DNA from: Actinomycetes bacterium
Lineage (GTDB): Bacteria; Actinomycetota; Acidimicrobiia; Acidimicrobiales; RAAP-2
NCBI GenBank assembly: GCA_021841725.1
Contig: JAKCEC010000023.1
Span: forward strand, 1-13,113
Direction: 5' to 3'
Length of the DNA: 13,113 nucleotides
A program made the translations under genes and the position numbers. Positions 6,234 through 13,113 of this stretch are shown piece by piece (within the stretch, counting starts at the first letter, position 1; each line of letters starts with the position of its first letter). The notes beneath the pieces were generated by a model. It was not told the DNA's origin, searched no databases, and saw only the letters and a list, made by a program, of their open reading frames with translations.

Positions 6234-8444
6234 ATGCTCAGCCTGACGTCGCGGTCGACCGTCGATCCGGCCCTCGAGGGTTCGGTCGAACGCCTCGTCG
6301 CGCGGTTTCTCGAGCACCACGAGGACGGGGACGTCGCGCTCATCCGGCGAGCGGGCATCGTGGCCATCAACGCGCACGAGGGTCAATTGCGGCGCACGGG
6401 CGAACCCTACGTGACCCACCCCATCGCGGTCGCCGACATCACCGCCGACCTGGGCCTGGACGAGATGACCATCGCCGCCGCCCTCTTGCACGACGCCGTC
6501 GAGGACACCGGGGTGACCAACGAGTGGTTGATCGGTGAGTTCGGCGAGAAGGTCGCGGCGGTCGTGGACGGGGTGACCAAGTTGGACCGTCTGGAGTTCG
6601 ACTCCAAGGAAGCCCAGCAGGCCGCGACCATCCGCAAGATGTTTATCGCCATGGCGCAGGACTGGCGGGTCCTCTTGATCAAACTCGCCGATCGCCTGCA
6701 CAACATGCGCACGATCTCGGTGATGCCCATGCACCGTCAGCGCGCCATCGCCCAGGAGACCCTCGACGTCTACGCACCGCTGGCGCACCGCCTCGGTGTC
6801 CAGCAGGTCAAGTGGCAACTCGAGGACTTGAGCTTCGCGACGTTGCACCCCAAGCGATACGCCGAGATCGAACAGATGGTCGCCGCGCGCCAGCCCGAGC
6901 GCGAAGCGTATCTCGTCGACGTCATGGGCGTGTTGATCGAGAAGTTGCGCGCCTTCGGACTCGTGGCCGAGGTGACGGGACGACCGAAGCACCTCTGGAG
7001 CATCTACGAGAAGATGGTGGTCGGGGGCAAGGAGTTCGACGAAATCTACGACCTGGTGGGACTGCGCGTCATCGTCGACGACGACCGCGACTGCTGGGCC
7101 GTCCTGGGCGCCATCCACGCCCTCTGGTCACCGGTGCCCGGACGTTTCAAGGACTACATCAATTCGCCCAAGTTCAACCTGTACCAGTCGCTGCACACCA
7201 CCGTGATCGGACCGAAGGGGAAATCCGTTGAAGTCCAGGTACGCACCCACGAGATGCACCGGCGCGCGGAGTTCGGCGTCGCGGCGCACTGGAGCTACAA
7301 GGAGGGGGCGTCGAACCAGGAGATCCAGTGGATGCAGCGCCTGGCCGACGTGCACGAGGAGGAGCCCGACCCCATCGCGTTCCTCGAAGCGCTCAAGTTG
7401 GACCTCGGACAAGACGAGGTGTACGTCTTCACGCCCAAGGGCCGCGTCGTCGCCCTCGTGGAGGGCGCCACCACCATCGACTTCGCGTACGCGGTGCACA
7501 CCGAGGTGGGCCACCACTGCGTCGGCGCGAAGGTGAACGGACGTCTCGTGCCCCTCGAGACGGTCTTGCACTCGGCCGACGTGGTAGAGATCGTGACCAG
7601 CAAGAACGCTTCCGCGGGGCCCTCGCGGGACTGGCTGAACTTCGCGCAGTCCTCGCGCGCCCGGTCCAAGATCCGCCAGTGGTTCCAGCGCGAGCGACGC
7701 GACGACGCCATCGAGGGGGGGCGCGAGGAACTCATCAAGGCCCTGCGACGCGAGGGGCTGCCCATCGCTACCTCCATGTCCTCGAGCGCCCTCGAGGCGG
7801 TGATCGTGTCGCTGAACCTGGACAACCTCGACGCGCTCTTCATGGCGATCGACTCACACCAGATCTCGGCGTTGGCGGTCGTGCAGCGACTCGACCGCGA
7901 ACTGCACGGCGGAGAGGCCGAGCAGTTGCCGACCACCGTCACCCGGGTACCGCGCACGAGCCGCACGACGCGCCGCAGCGCCGGGGTCTACGTCGAGGGC
8001 CTCGACGACGTGATGATCCACCTGGCCCGCTGTTGCTCACCCGTGCCCGGCGACTCCATCATGGGCTTCATCACGCAGGGTCGCGGGGTGTCGGTGCACC
8101 GCGATGACTGCTCCAACGCCGTGGCGTTGGCCCACCGCTTGGGCGAGCGCATCATCGACGTCGAGTGGGACGGGGCCACCCACGGTCAGTATCGCGTGGC
8201 GCTCGAGGTCATGGCCTTCGACCGCGCGCGGCTGCTGCTCGACGTATCCAAGGTGGTGGCGGAGTACCACCTCAACATCATCTCGAGCTCCACCGCCACG
8301 TCGGGCTCACGCATCGTGCGGATGCTCTTCGACGTGGAACTCGCCGATCCCAGCCACCTCACGAGCCTGCTGGCCTCGCTCAAATCGGTCGACGGCGTCT
8401 TCGACGCGTTCCGCCAGATCCCCGGGCACCACAAGAGTTCATGA
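6234..8444 (+). CDS. rel: Bifunctional (p)ppGpp synthetase/hydrolase (Rel)
   Basis: Rel makes and degrades the alarmone (p)ppGpp, sensing uncharged tRNA on the ribosome. The 736-residue protein has the full long-RSH layout. The N-terminal HD hydrolase has His62, His86-Asp87, Glu90-Asp91 and LADRLHNMRT with Asp153, all consistent with an active hydrolase. The synthetase domain (about 230-340) contains GRPKHLWSIYEKM and YDLVGLRVIVDD. The loop motif RFKD (304-307) is the RXKD form of bifunctional enzymes rather than the EXDD form of RelA. TGS follows at about 393-455, then the helical region, then the zinc-finger-like segment with Cys600-Cys601, His622 and Cys626, and ACT at about 655-735. A GTG at 6231 is an alternative start. 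The ATG is preferred because it lies 6 nt past a TAGGCT box and no ribosome site is visible. It overlaps hisS by ATGA. Confidence 0.96.
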   Translation: MLSLTSRSTVDPALEGSVERLVARFLEHHEDGDVALIRRAGIVAINAHEGQLRRTGEPYVTHPIAVADITADLGLDEMTIAAALLHDAVEDTGVTNEWLIGEFGEKVAAVVDGVTKLDRLEFDSKEAQQAATIRKMFIAMAQDWRVLLIKLADRLHNMRTISVMPMHRQRAIAQETLDVYAPLAHRLGVQQVKWQLEDLSFATLHPKRYAEIEQMVAARQPEREAYLVDVMGVLIEKLRAFGLVAEVTGRPKHLWSIYEKMVVGGKEFDEIYDLVGLRVIVDDDRDCWAVLGAIHALWSPVPGRFKDYINSPKFNLYQSLHTTVIGPKGKSVEVQVRTHEMHRRAEFGVAAHWSYKEGASNQEIQWMQRLADVHEEEPDPIAFLEALKLDLGQDEVYVFTPKGRVVALVEGATTIDFAYAVHTEVGHHCVGAKVNGRLVPLETVLHSADVVEIVTSKNASAGPSRDWLNFAQSSRARSKIRQWFQRERRDDAIEGGREELIKALRREGLPIATSMSSSALEAVIVSLNLDNLDALFMAIDSHQISALAVVQRLDRELHGGEAEQLPTTVTRVPRTSRTTRRSAGVYVEGLDDVMIHLARCCSPVPGDSIMGFITQGRGVSVHRDDCSNAVALAHRLGERIIDVEWDGATHGQYRVALEVMAFDRARLLLDVSKVVAEYHLNIISSSTATSGSRIVRMLFDVELADPSHLTSLLASLKSVDGVFDAFRQIPGHHKSS

Positions 8445-9715
8445 GCGCCAGCTTCCGGGCCCCGGTGGGTACCCACGACGTCCTCGCCCCGCAGTCAGCG
8501 CTGTGGGAGGGCTTGATCGCGACGTTCGCCGACTTCGCCTACCGCTACGGTTTCACACTCGCGCTCACCCCGATGTTCGAAGAGATCGGGGTCTTCAACC
8601 GCGGCATCGGGGAACACAGCGACGTCGCGACCAAGGAGATGTACGTGTTCCAGGACCGGGGTGAGCGCACCTACGCACTGCGCCCCGAGGGAACCGCCTC
8701 GGTCGTGCGCGCCTTCGTCCAGCACCAGCCCACCACGCCCTACAAGGCCTGGTACGTGACGCCGGCGTTTCGCTACGAACGCCCCCAGGCGGGCCGCTAC
8801 CGCCAGCACCACCAACTCGGCGTCGAGGCGATTGGCAGTGACGATCCGGCCCTGGACGTGGAGGTAATCACGCTGGCGTGGCGTTTCTACCAGGCCCTCG
8901 GACTCACGCGCATTCGCCTGCTGCTCAACTCCATGGGGCACGTGGAGTGTCGCGCTCGCTACGTCGCGGTCCTGCGCGCGCACCTCGAGGAACACCGCTC
9001 GCAACTCTGCGACGAGCACGCCACGACGTGGTCGCAGAACCCGCTGCGCGTTCTCGATTGCAAGCGCGACGCGTGCATCGGCGTCATCAACGACGGCCCC
9101 CTCCTCCCGGATTTTCTCTGCGCCGACTGCGCCGCACACTTCGCCGCGGTTCGTTCCGCGCTGAGCGACCTGGGTATCGACTCCACCCTGGAACCTCGTC
9201 TGGTACGCGGTTTCGACTACTACACGCGCACCACCTTTGAGTTCGTGGCCGACGCCCTGGGCAACGCCCAAAACGCGATCGGCGGGGGTGGGCGTTACGA
9301 CGGACTCAGCGAGCAACTCGGTGGCAAGCCGGTGGGTGGCGTGGGATTCGGCTCGGGCATCGAGCGCCTCCTGCTCGCCCGCGAGGCCGAGGGCCTCACG
9401 GGCAACCTGATCAACCGCACTATCGATATCTTCGTGGTGGATACGACGGGCGACGACGTCGCGACGGTTCTCGTGGACGATCTCCGCGCTCGCGGGTACG
9501 CCGTCGAGCGAGGTTTCGACGGGCGCTCGATGAAGTCGCAGATGAAGGTGGCGGACCGCTCCGGGGCCGCCCTGGCGCTCCTCGTCGGCCCCCAGGAGGT
9601 GGCGGCCGACGAGATTACCATTAGAGAACTACGAAGCGACGATTTCGATCGGGCCCAGTTACGCGTCGCCCGCGACGAACTGTGGACCGTCTTGCGCGAG
9701 CGCCTGAACAAGTAA
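8441..9715 (+). CDS. hisS: Histidyl-tRNA synthetase
   Basis: HisRS is the class II enzyme charging tRNA-His, cytoplasmic and usually homodimeric. The 424-residue protein has the N-terminal APVGTHDVL stretch and the motif 1 region ending in LTPMFEE (42-48). Motif 2 comprises ALRPEGTASVVRA (79-91) and FRYERPQAGRYRQHHQLG (110-127). The HisRS-specific loop LVRGFDYYTRTTFEF (254-268) carries Arg256, followed by GGGRYDGL (282-289) and motif 3 GFGSGIERLL (302-311). The C-terminal anticodon-binding domain starts near residue 328. Cysteines 207, 212, 227 and 230 in the insertion domain are spaced like a metal site. The start at 8441 forms an ATGA overlap with rel and places APVGTHDVL at the expected N-terminal position. 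An upstream in-frame start at 8165 lies inside rel and adds 92 unrelated residues. Confidence 0.96.
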   Translation: MSASFRAPVGTHDVLAPQSALWEGLIATFADFAYRYGFTLALTPMFEEIGVFNRGIGEHSDVATKEMYVFQDRGERTYALRPEGTASVVRAFVQHQPTTPYKAWYVTPAFRYERPQAGRYRQHHQLGVEAIGSDDPALDVEVITLAWRFYQALGLTRIRLLLNSMGHVECRARYVAVLRAHLEEHRSQLCDEHATTWSQNPLRVLDCKRDACIGVINDGPLLPDFLCADCAAHFAAVRSALSDLGIDSTLEPRLVRGFDYYTRTTFEFVADALGNAQNAIGGGGRYDGLSEQLGGKPVGGVGFGSGIERLLLAREAEGLTGNLINRTIDIFVVDTTGDDVATVLVDDLRARGYAVERGFDGRSMKSQMKVADRSGAALALLVGPQEVAADEITIRELRSDDFDRAQLRVARDELWTVLRERLNK

Positions 9716-9722
9716 AGAGACC

Positions 9723-11462
9723 ATGACCGATACTTACGAATCGACCAGCATGCGCGACCTGCTCTGCGGGTCCGTCGACCTCACGATGATCGGGGAGCGG
9801 ATCAGCGTTTGCGGATGGGTGGCCAAGCGCCGTGAACACGGTGAGCACCTCGCGTTCCTCGACCTGCGCGATCGCTCCGGCGTCGTGCAGGCGGTGGTGG
9901 ACGGGTCGGTCGACGTGCGCGGCGAGTACGTGCTGCGGGTGACCGGCACGGTGTCGTTGCGACCCGAGGGGACCGTGAACGAGCGGCTGGGCACCGGCGA
10001 AGTGGAGTTGACGGACTGCCGCGTCGAGATCCTCTCGGCCGCGGAGGCGCCGCCCTTTCAGATCGACGAGCGCGCCGAGGTCGACGAGCAGGTGCGCCTG
10101 AAGTACCGCTACATCGACCTGCGCCGCGACAAGATGCAACGCAACCTGCGCCTGCGCGCCACGGTGAACGCCACCCTGCGTCACGCCATGGAACGCCAGG
10201 GTTTCTGCGAGGTGGAGACCCCCCTGCTGTGGGCGCCGACGCCCGAGGGCGCACGCGAGTTCGTGGTGCCGTCGCGTCTGCACCCCGGGGAGTTCTACGT
10301 CCTGCCCCAGAGTCCCCAGATCGCCAAGCAACTGCTCATGGTGGGCGGCTTCGACCGGTACTTTCAAATTGCGCGCTGCCTGCGCGACGAGGATCTGCGC
10401 GCCGATCGCCAGTTCGAGTTCACGCAGCTCGACGTGGAGGCCAGCTTCGTGAGCCAAGACGACATCTTCGCCTTCGTGTCCGAAGCCGTCCTCGACGCGG
10501 CCGAGGCCGTGACCGGACAGCGCCCCGGACCCATCGCCACCATGACCTGGGCCGAAGCGCTCGACCGGTTCGGCACCGACAAGCCCGACCTGCGCTTCGC
10601 GATGTCCCTCCAGGATCTCTCGGGGGTCTTCGCCGCGACGGAGGTCAAGGCCTTCGCCGCGCCGACGGTCAAGGCGATACGCGTGCCCGGCGGCGCCGAG
10701 TTCACGCGCTCGCGCCTGGACGCCCTGACCGACCACGCCAAGTCCCTCGGGGCCAAGGGCCTGGCCTGGTTCCGGATCACGTCGGAGGGCCTCGATTCGC
10801 CCCTGGCGCGTTTCCTCAACGCCCACGAGAGCGCCGCCATCGCCGCGGTGGATCACGCGCAGGTCGGGGACCTCGTGTTGGTCGTCGCCGACGAGTACGT
10901 CGCCGCGTGCAAGGTCTTGGGCGCCCTTCGCCTGACGATCGGTGCCCCCCCGGTGAGCGAGGGGCCCCACCACTACGTGTGGATCACCGAATTCCCGCTC
11001 TTCGAGGGACTCGACGACAACGGCGACCTCGTGTCGGCGCACCACCCCTTCACCATGCCGCACCTCGACGACCTGGACCTGATCGAGACCGATCCGCTAC
11101 GGGTCCGTTCGCAGTCCTACGACCTCGTACTCAACGGGTGGGAATTGGGCAGCGGCTCGGTGCGTATCCACCGCGCCGATATCCAGTCGCGGATCTTCTC
11201 GGCCCTCGGCATCGGCGAGGACGAGGCGCACAGTCGCTTCGGCTTCCTCCTGGGTGCCTTCAGGTACGGCGCCCCGCCCCACGCGGGCTTCGCGGTGGGG
11301 ATCGATCGACTGGTGGCCATCTTCGCGGGCGAGGACAACATCCGCGAGGTCATCGCGTTCCCCAAGACCCAATCGGGAACCGACTTGATGACCGGCGCGC
11401 CCAAGGACATCACCGAACGCCAGATCCGTGATCTGCGACTGCGCGTCGCGCCCAAGGTGTAG
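9723..11462 (+). CDS. aspS: Aspartyl-tRNA synthetase, bacterial type, probably non-discriminating
   Basis: AspRS charges tRNA-Asp. The 579-residue protein has the bacterial layout: N-terminal OB anticodon domain (about 22-105, with CGWVAKRREHG and FLDLRDRSG), class II core with RLKYRYIDLRR (125-135), ATPEGAREFVVPSR-like motif 1/flipping region (171-185), motif 2 FQIARCLRDEDLRADRQFEFTQ split over 214-235, a GAD-type insertion (about 290-415), and motif 3 GFAVGIDRLVAIF (522-534). His39 and Gly83 align with the residues that mark non-discriminating AspRS, where discriminating E. coli AspRS has Leu30 and Lys81. Such enzymes also charge tRNA-Asn with Asp for GatCAB to amidate. The gene starts 7 nt after hisS with only a weak purine-rich site. 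An ATG at 9750 (M10) is an alternative start. Confidence 0.95.
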   Translation: MTDTYESTSMRDLLCGSVDLTMIGERISVCGWVAKRREHGEHLAFLDLRDRSGVVQAVVDGSVDVRGEYVLRVTGTVSLRPEGTVNERLGTGEVELTDCRVEILSAAEAPPFQIDERAEVDEQVRLKYRYIDLRRDKMQRNLRLRATVNATLRHAMERQGFCEVETPLLWAPTPEGAREFVVPSRLHPGEFYVLPQSPQIAKQLLMVGGFDRYFQIARCLRDEDLRADRQFEFTQLDVEASFVSQDDIFAFVSEAVLDAAEAVTGQRPGPIATMTWAEALDRFGTDKPDLRFAMSLQDLSGVFAATEVKAFAAPTVKAIRVPGGAEFTRSRLDALTDHAKSLGAKGLAWFRITSEGLDSPLARFLNAHESAAIAAVDHAQVGDLVLVVADEYVAACKVLGALRLTIGAPPVSEGPHHYVWITEFPLFEGLDDNGDLVSAHHPFTMPHLDDLDLIETDPLRVRSQSYDLVLNGWELGSGSVRIHRADIQSRIFSALGIGEDEAHSRFGFLLGAFRYGAPPHAGFAVGIDRLVAIFAGEDNIREVIAFPKTQSGTDLMTGAPKDITERQIRDLRLRVAPKV

Positions 11463-11485
11463 CGACGTCACTCTTCGACGAGGCC

Positions 11486-12808
11486 ATGGCGCAACGACGC
11501 CGCGCGAGCGCGCCCCTCGCGGAGTTGTTACGCCCGCGTCGCCTCGAGGAGATCGTGGGACAGGACCACCTCGTGGGACCCGGCATGCCCCTGCGACGAA
11601 TGGTGGACGCGCGCCGTCTGATCTCCATGATTTTCTGGGGACCGGCGGGGACCGGCAAGACCACCCTGGCGCGGATCGTGGCGTCGGGGGCCGGCTACGC
11701 CGCCGAGAGTCTGTCGGCCGTGACGAGCGGGGTGCGCGACGTGCGCGACTCCCTCGAGCGAGCGCGTCAACGCCTGGGTGAACACGGGCAGGCGACCGTT
11801 TTATTCATCGACGAGGTGCACCGGTTCAACAAGTCCCAGCAGGACCTGCTCCTCCCGGCGACCGAGAGCGGCGAGATCGTACTCATCGGAGCGACCACGG
11901 AAAATCCCTATTTCGAGGTGAACGCCGCCTTGATGAGTCGCACGACGCTGTGGCGGGTGCACCCCCTGGACGGGGCCGCGCTGAGCACGTTGCTCGAGCG
12001 CGCCACGGCGCTGCGCGAGATCGACCTCGACGACGACGCCGCCGAAGCCCTCGTCGCTAGTTGTGACGGGGACGCACGATCGATGCTGACGACGCTGGAC
12101 ACCGCCATCGTGTTGGCCCCGGCCGACGCGGACGCGAACCAGCCCCGCCGCCCCGAGGCGAGAGTGCGCGTGACGCGAGCGCACGTGGCGCTGGCGCGAG
12201 ACGGCCGTCTGGTGCATCAGTCGCGTGACACCCACTACGACCAGGTGTCCGCCTTGATCAAGTCGGTGCGCGGTTCGGACCCCGACGCCGCGCTCTACTG
12301 GCTCGTCGCCCTGCTAGAGGCGGGTGAGAGTGCGCGCTTCGTGGCACGGCGCCTGGTGATTCTGGCCTCCGAGGACGTCGCCCTCGCCGACCCCCAGGCC
12401 CTGGTCGTGGCCGAAGCGGCGGCGCGGGCGGTGGAGTTCGTGGGTCTGCCCGAAGCGCGATTGACCCTGGCGCACGCCGCCGTGTACCTCGCGCTGGCCC
12501 CGAAGAGTAATTCGATCACCCGCGCGCTCGGCGCCGCCACCGCCGCGGTGCGCGCCGGCGGCGCCGAGGTGCCGACGCACCTGCGCGACGCCCACTACGT
12601 CGGCGCGCGCGAGATGGGCTTCGGCGCGACCTACGCGTATCCCCACGACGACCCCCGGGGATGGGTGGCGCAGCGGTACCTGCCCGACGAGCTGGCCGAC
12701 GCCGTCTTCTACGAACCCTCGGTCCACGGCGCCGAAGCGAATCTGGCGCACGACTGGCGACGCCGACGCGGCGACGCCGGGGACGCCGCAGCGTCGCCAG
12801 TAGAGTAA
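11486..12808 (+). CDS. rarA: Replication-associated recombination protein A (RarA/MgsA), AAA+ ATPase
   Basis: RarA is a tetrameric clamp-loader-like ATPase acting at stalled replication forks and DNA ends. The 440-residue protein shows the family entry block [19 protein letters not shown] (11-29), Walker [10 protein letters not shown] (52-60), Walker [16 protein letters not shown] (106-120) and the sensor 1 block [12 protein letters not shown] (135-146). The MgsA C-terminal domain follows, with [19 protein letters not shown] (255-273) and the later PTHLRDAHY and [18 protein letters not shown] blocks. Length is normal. The start at 11486 follows a GAGG about 4 nt upstream and lies 23 nt after aspS. 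It ends 5 nt before alaS. rarA beside alaS is common in Gram-positive genomes, though other actinobacteria often carry one or two small membrane-protein genes between them. Confidence 0.95.
   Translation: MAQRRRASAPLAELLRPRRLEEIVGQDHLVGPGMPLRRMVDARRLISMIFWGPAGTGKTTLARIVASGAGYAAESLSAVTSGVRDVRDSLERARQRLGEHGQATVLFIDEVHRFNKSQQDLLLPATESGEIVLIGATTENPYFEVNAALMSRTTLWRVHPLDGAALSTLLERATALREIDLDDDAAEALVASCDGDARSMLTTLDTAIVLAPADADANQPRRPEARVRVTRAHVALARDGRLVHQSRDTHYDQVSALIKSVRGSDPDAALYWLVALLEAGESARFVARRLVILASEDVALADPQALVVAEAAARAVEFVGLPEARLTLAHAAVYLALAPKSNSITRALGAATAAVRAGGAEVPTHLRDAHYVGAREMGFGATYAYPHDDPRGWVAQRYLPDELADAVFYEPSVHGAEANLAHDWRRRRGDAGDAAASPVE
12801..12806 (+). promoter_or_regulatory. Candidate -10 box for alaS (leaderless)
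   Basis: TAGAGT overlaps the first base of the rarA stop codon. There are 7 nt between it and the alaS GTG at 12814, the same distance as for ruvC. No Shine-Dalgarno sequence precedes the GTG. No clear -35 is visible. Confidence 0.4.
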
Positions 12809-12813
12809 GTCTC

Positions 12814-13113
12814 GTGGAAGCCGCCGAACTGCGTTCAACATTTCTCACTTATTTTGCCGAGAACGGGCACCTCATCGTTCCGTCGGCCAGCCTCATCCCC
12901 CACGACCCCAGTCTGCTGTTCACGGTGGCGGGTATGGTCCCCTTCAAGCCCTACTTCCTCCTCGAGGAGACACCGCCCGCGCCGCGCGCGGTGTCGATCC
13001 AGAAGTGTTTCCGCGCCCCCGACATCGACATCATCGGCACGACGCAGCGCCACCTGACCTTCTTTGAGATGATGGGGAACTTCTCCTTGGGGGGGGACGT
13101 CAGGGAGGGTTCC
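12814..13113 (+). CDS. alaS: Alanyl-tRNA synthetase (N-terminal part, cut by window end)
   Basis: Exactly 100 codons are present and the frame is open at the last base. The N-terminus is typical of Ala[16 protein letters not shown] (6-19), [16 protein letters not shown] (22-37), [10 protein letters not shown] (39-48), then [15 protein letters not shown] (63-77) and [13 protein letters not shown] (79-91). These form the class II catalytic core that activates alanine. The short APDIDIIG form, without the GGKHND loop of E. coli, is the version usual in Actinomycetota. The GTG start is chosen because it gives the correct N-terminus and sits 7 nt past a TAGAGT box. Unusual: after FS the common GDYFK block reads LGGDVR, beside a run of eight G. 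Editing and C-Ala domains lie beyond the window. Confidence 0.94.
   Translation, partial: MEAAELRSTFLTYFAENGHLIVPSASLIPHDPSLLFTVAGMVPFKPYFLLEETPPAPRAVSIQKCFRAPDIDIIGTTQRHLTFFEMMGNFSLGGDVREGS

Noticed and set aside
8165..8440. N-terminal extension of hisS from a start at 8165
   Set aside because: It is the out-of-frame shadow of the rel ACT region; the conserved HisRS N-terminus begins at 8441.
9621..11063. 480-codon open frame on the - strand opposite aspS
   Set aside because: It lies antisense to a clearly conserved aspS, has the His/Arg/Gly-rich, low-complexity composition of a shadow frame in GC-rich DNA, and shows no recognisable domain.
1..13113. Search for tRNA genes, T-box or other riboswitch leaders, CRISPR, mobile elements or a novel gene cassette
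   Set aside because: All gaps are shorter than about 55 nt, gaps before hisS and aspS are absent or 7 nt, all genes are recognisable housekeeping genes, and no repeat array or foreign-looking segment is visible.

Overview
The window is GC-rich and almost entirely coding. Thirteen genes (eleven complete, two cut by the window edges) all lie on the + strand and are separated by very short gaps or overlaps. Gene content and order (pdxT, yebC, ruvC, ruvA, ruvB, yajC, secD, secF, rel, hisS, aspS, rarA, alaS) match the conserved chromosomal block of Actinomycetota. Two usual actinobacterial features are missing: there is no apt gene between secF and rel, and nothing separates rarA from alaS. I therefore lean towards a deep-branching or less-studied actinobacterial class (Acidimicrobiia-like is my guess, not demonstrated) rather than Mycobacterium or Streptomyces.

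Layout. Positions 2-217 hold the end of the PLP-synthase glutaminase gene pdxT. Positions 246-995 encode the translation-associated YebC/PmpR protein. Positions 1035-3153 encode the Holliday junction resolvasome as a translationally coupled ruvC-ruvA-ruvB set with two ATGA overlaps. Positions 3209-6217 encode the Sec accessory complex YajC-SecD-SecF, also overlapping. Positions 6234-11462 encode the bifunctional (p)ppGpp synthetase/hydrolase Rel, overlapping hisS by 4 nt and followed by aspS. Positions 11486-12808 encode the replication-fork AAA+ ATPase RarA. From 12814 the alanyl-tRNA synthetase gene starts and runs off the right edge.

The genes cover repair of stalled or recombining forks (RuvABC, RarA), protein export (YajC-SecDF), and tRNA charging with the stringent response that senses its failure (HisRS, AspRS, AlaRS, Rel). 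Candidate -10 boxes of the TAnnnT type sit at the natural transcription breakpoints: before yebC, ruvC, yajC, rel and alaS. For ruvC, rel and alaS the box lies only 6-7 nt upstream of the start codon, which suggests leaderless mRNAs. yebC and yajC instead have clear Shine-Dalgarno sequences.

No stretch longer than about 45 bases lacks a gene. I see no tRNA, rRNA, CRISPR array, insertion sequence, phage gene or attachment site, and no convincing terminator. This is a housekeeping region and I found no undescribed multi-gene system in it. The points worth a second look are residue-level: a predicted non-discriminating AspRS, altered DNA-contact motifs in RuvA, an unusual AlaRS motif beside a run of eight G, a cysteine pair in the external domain of SecD, and the leaderless promoter pattern.
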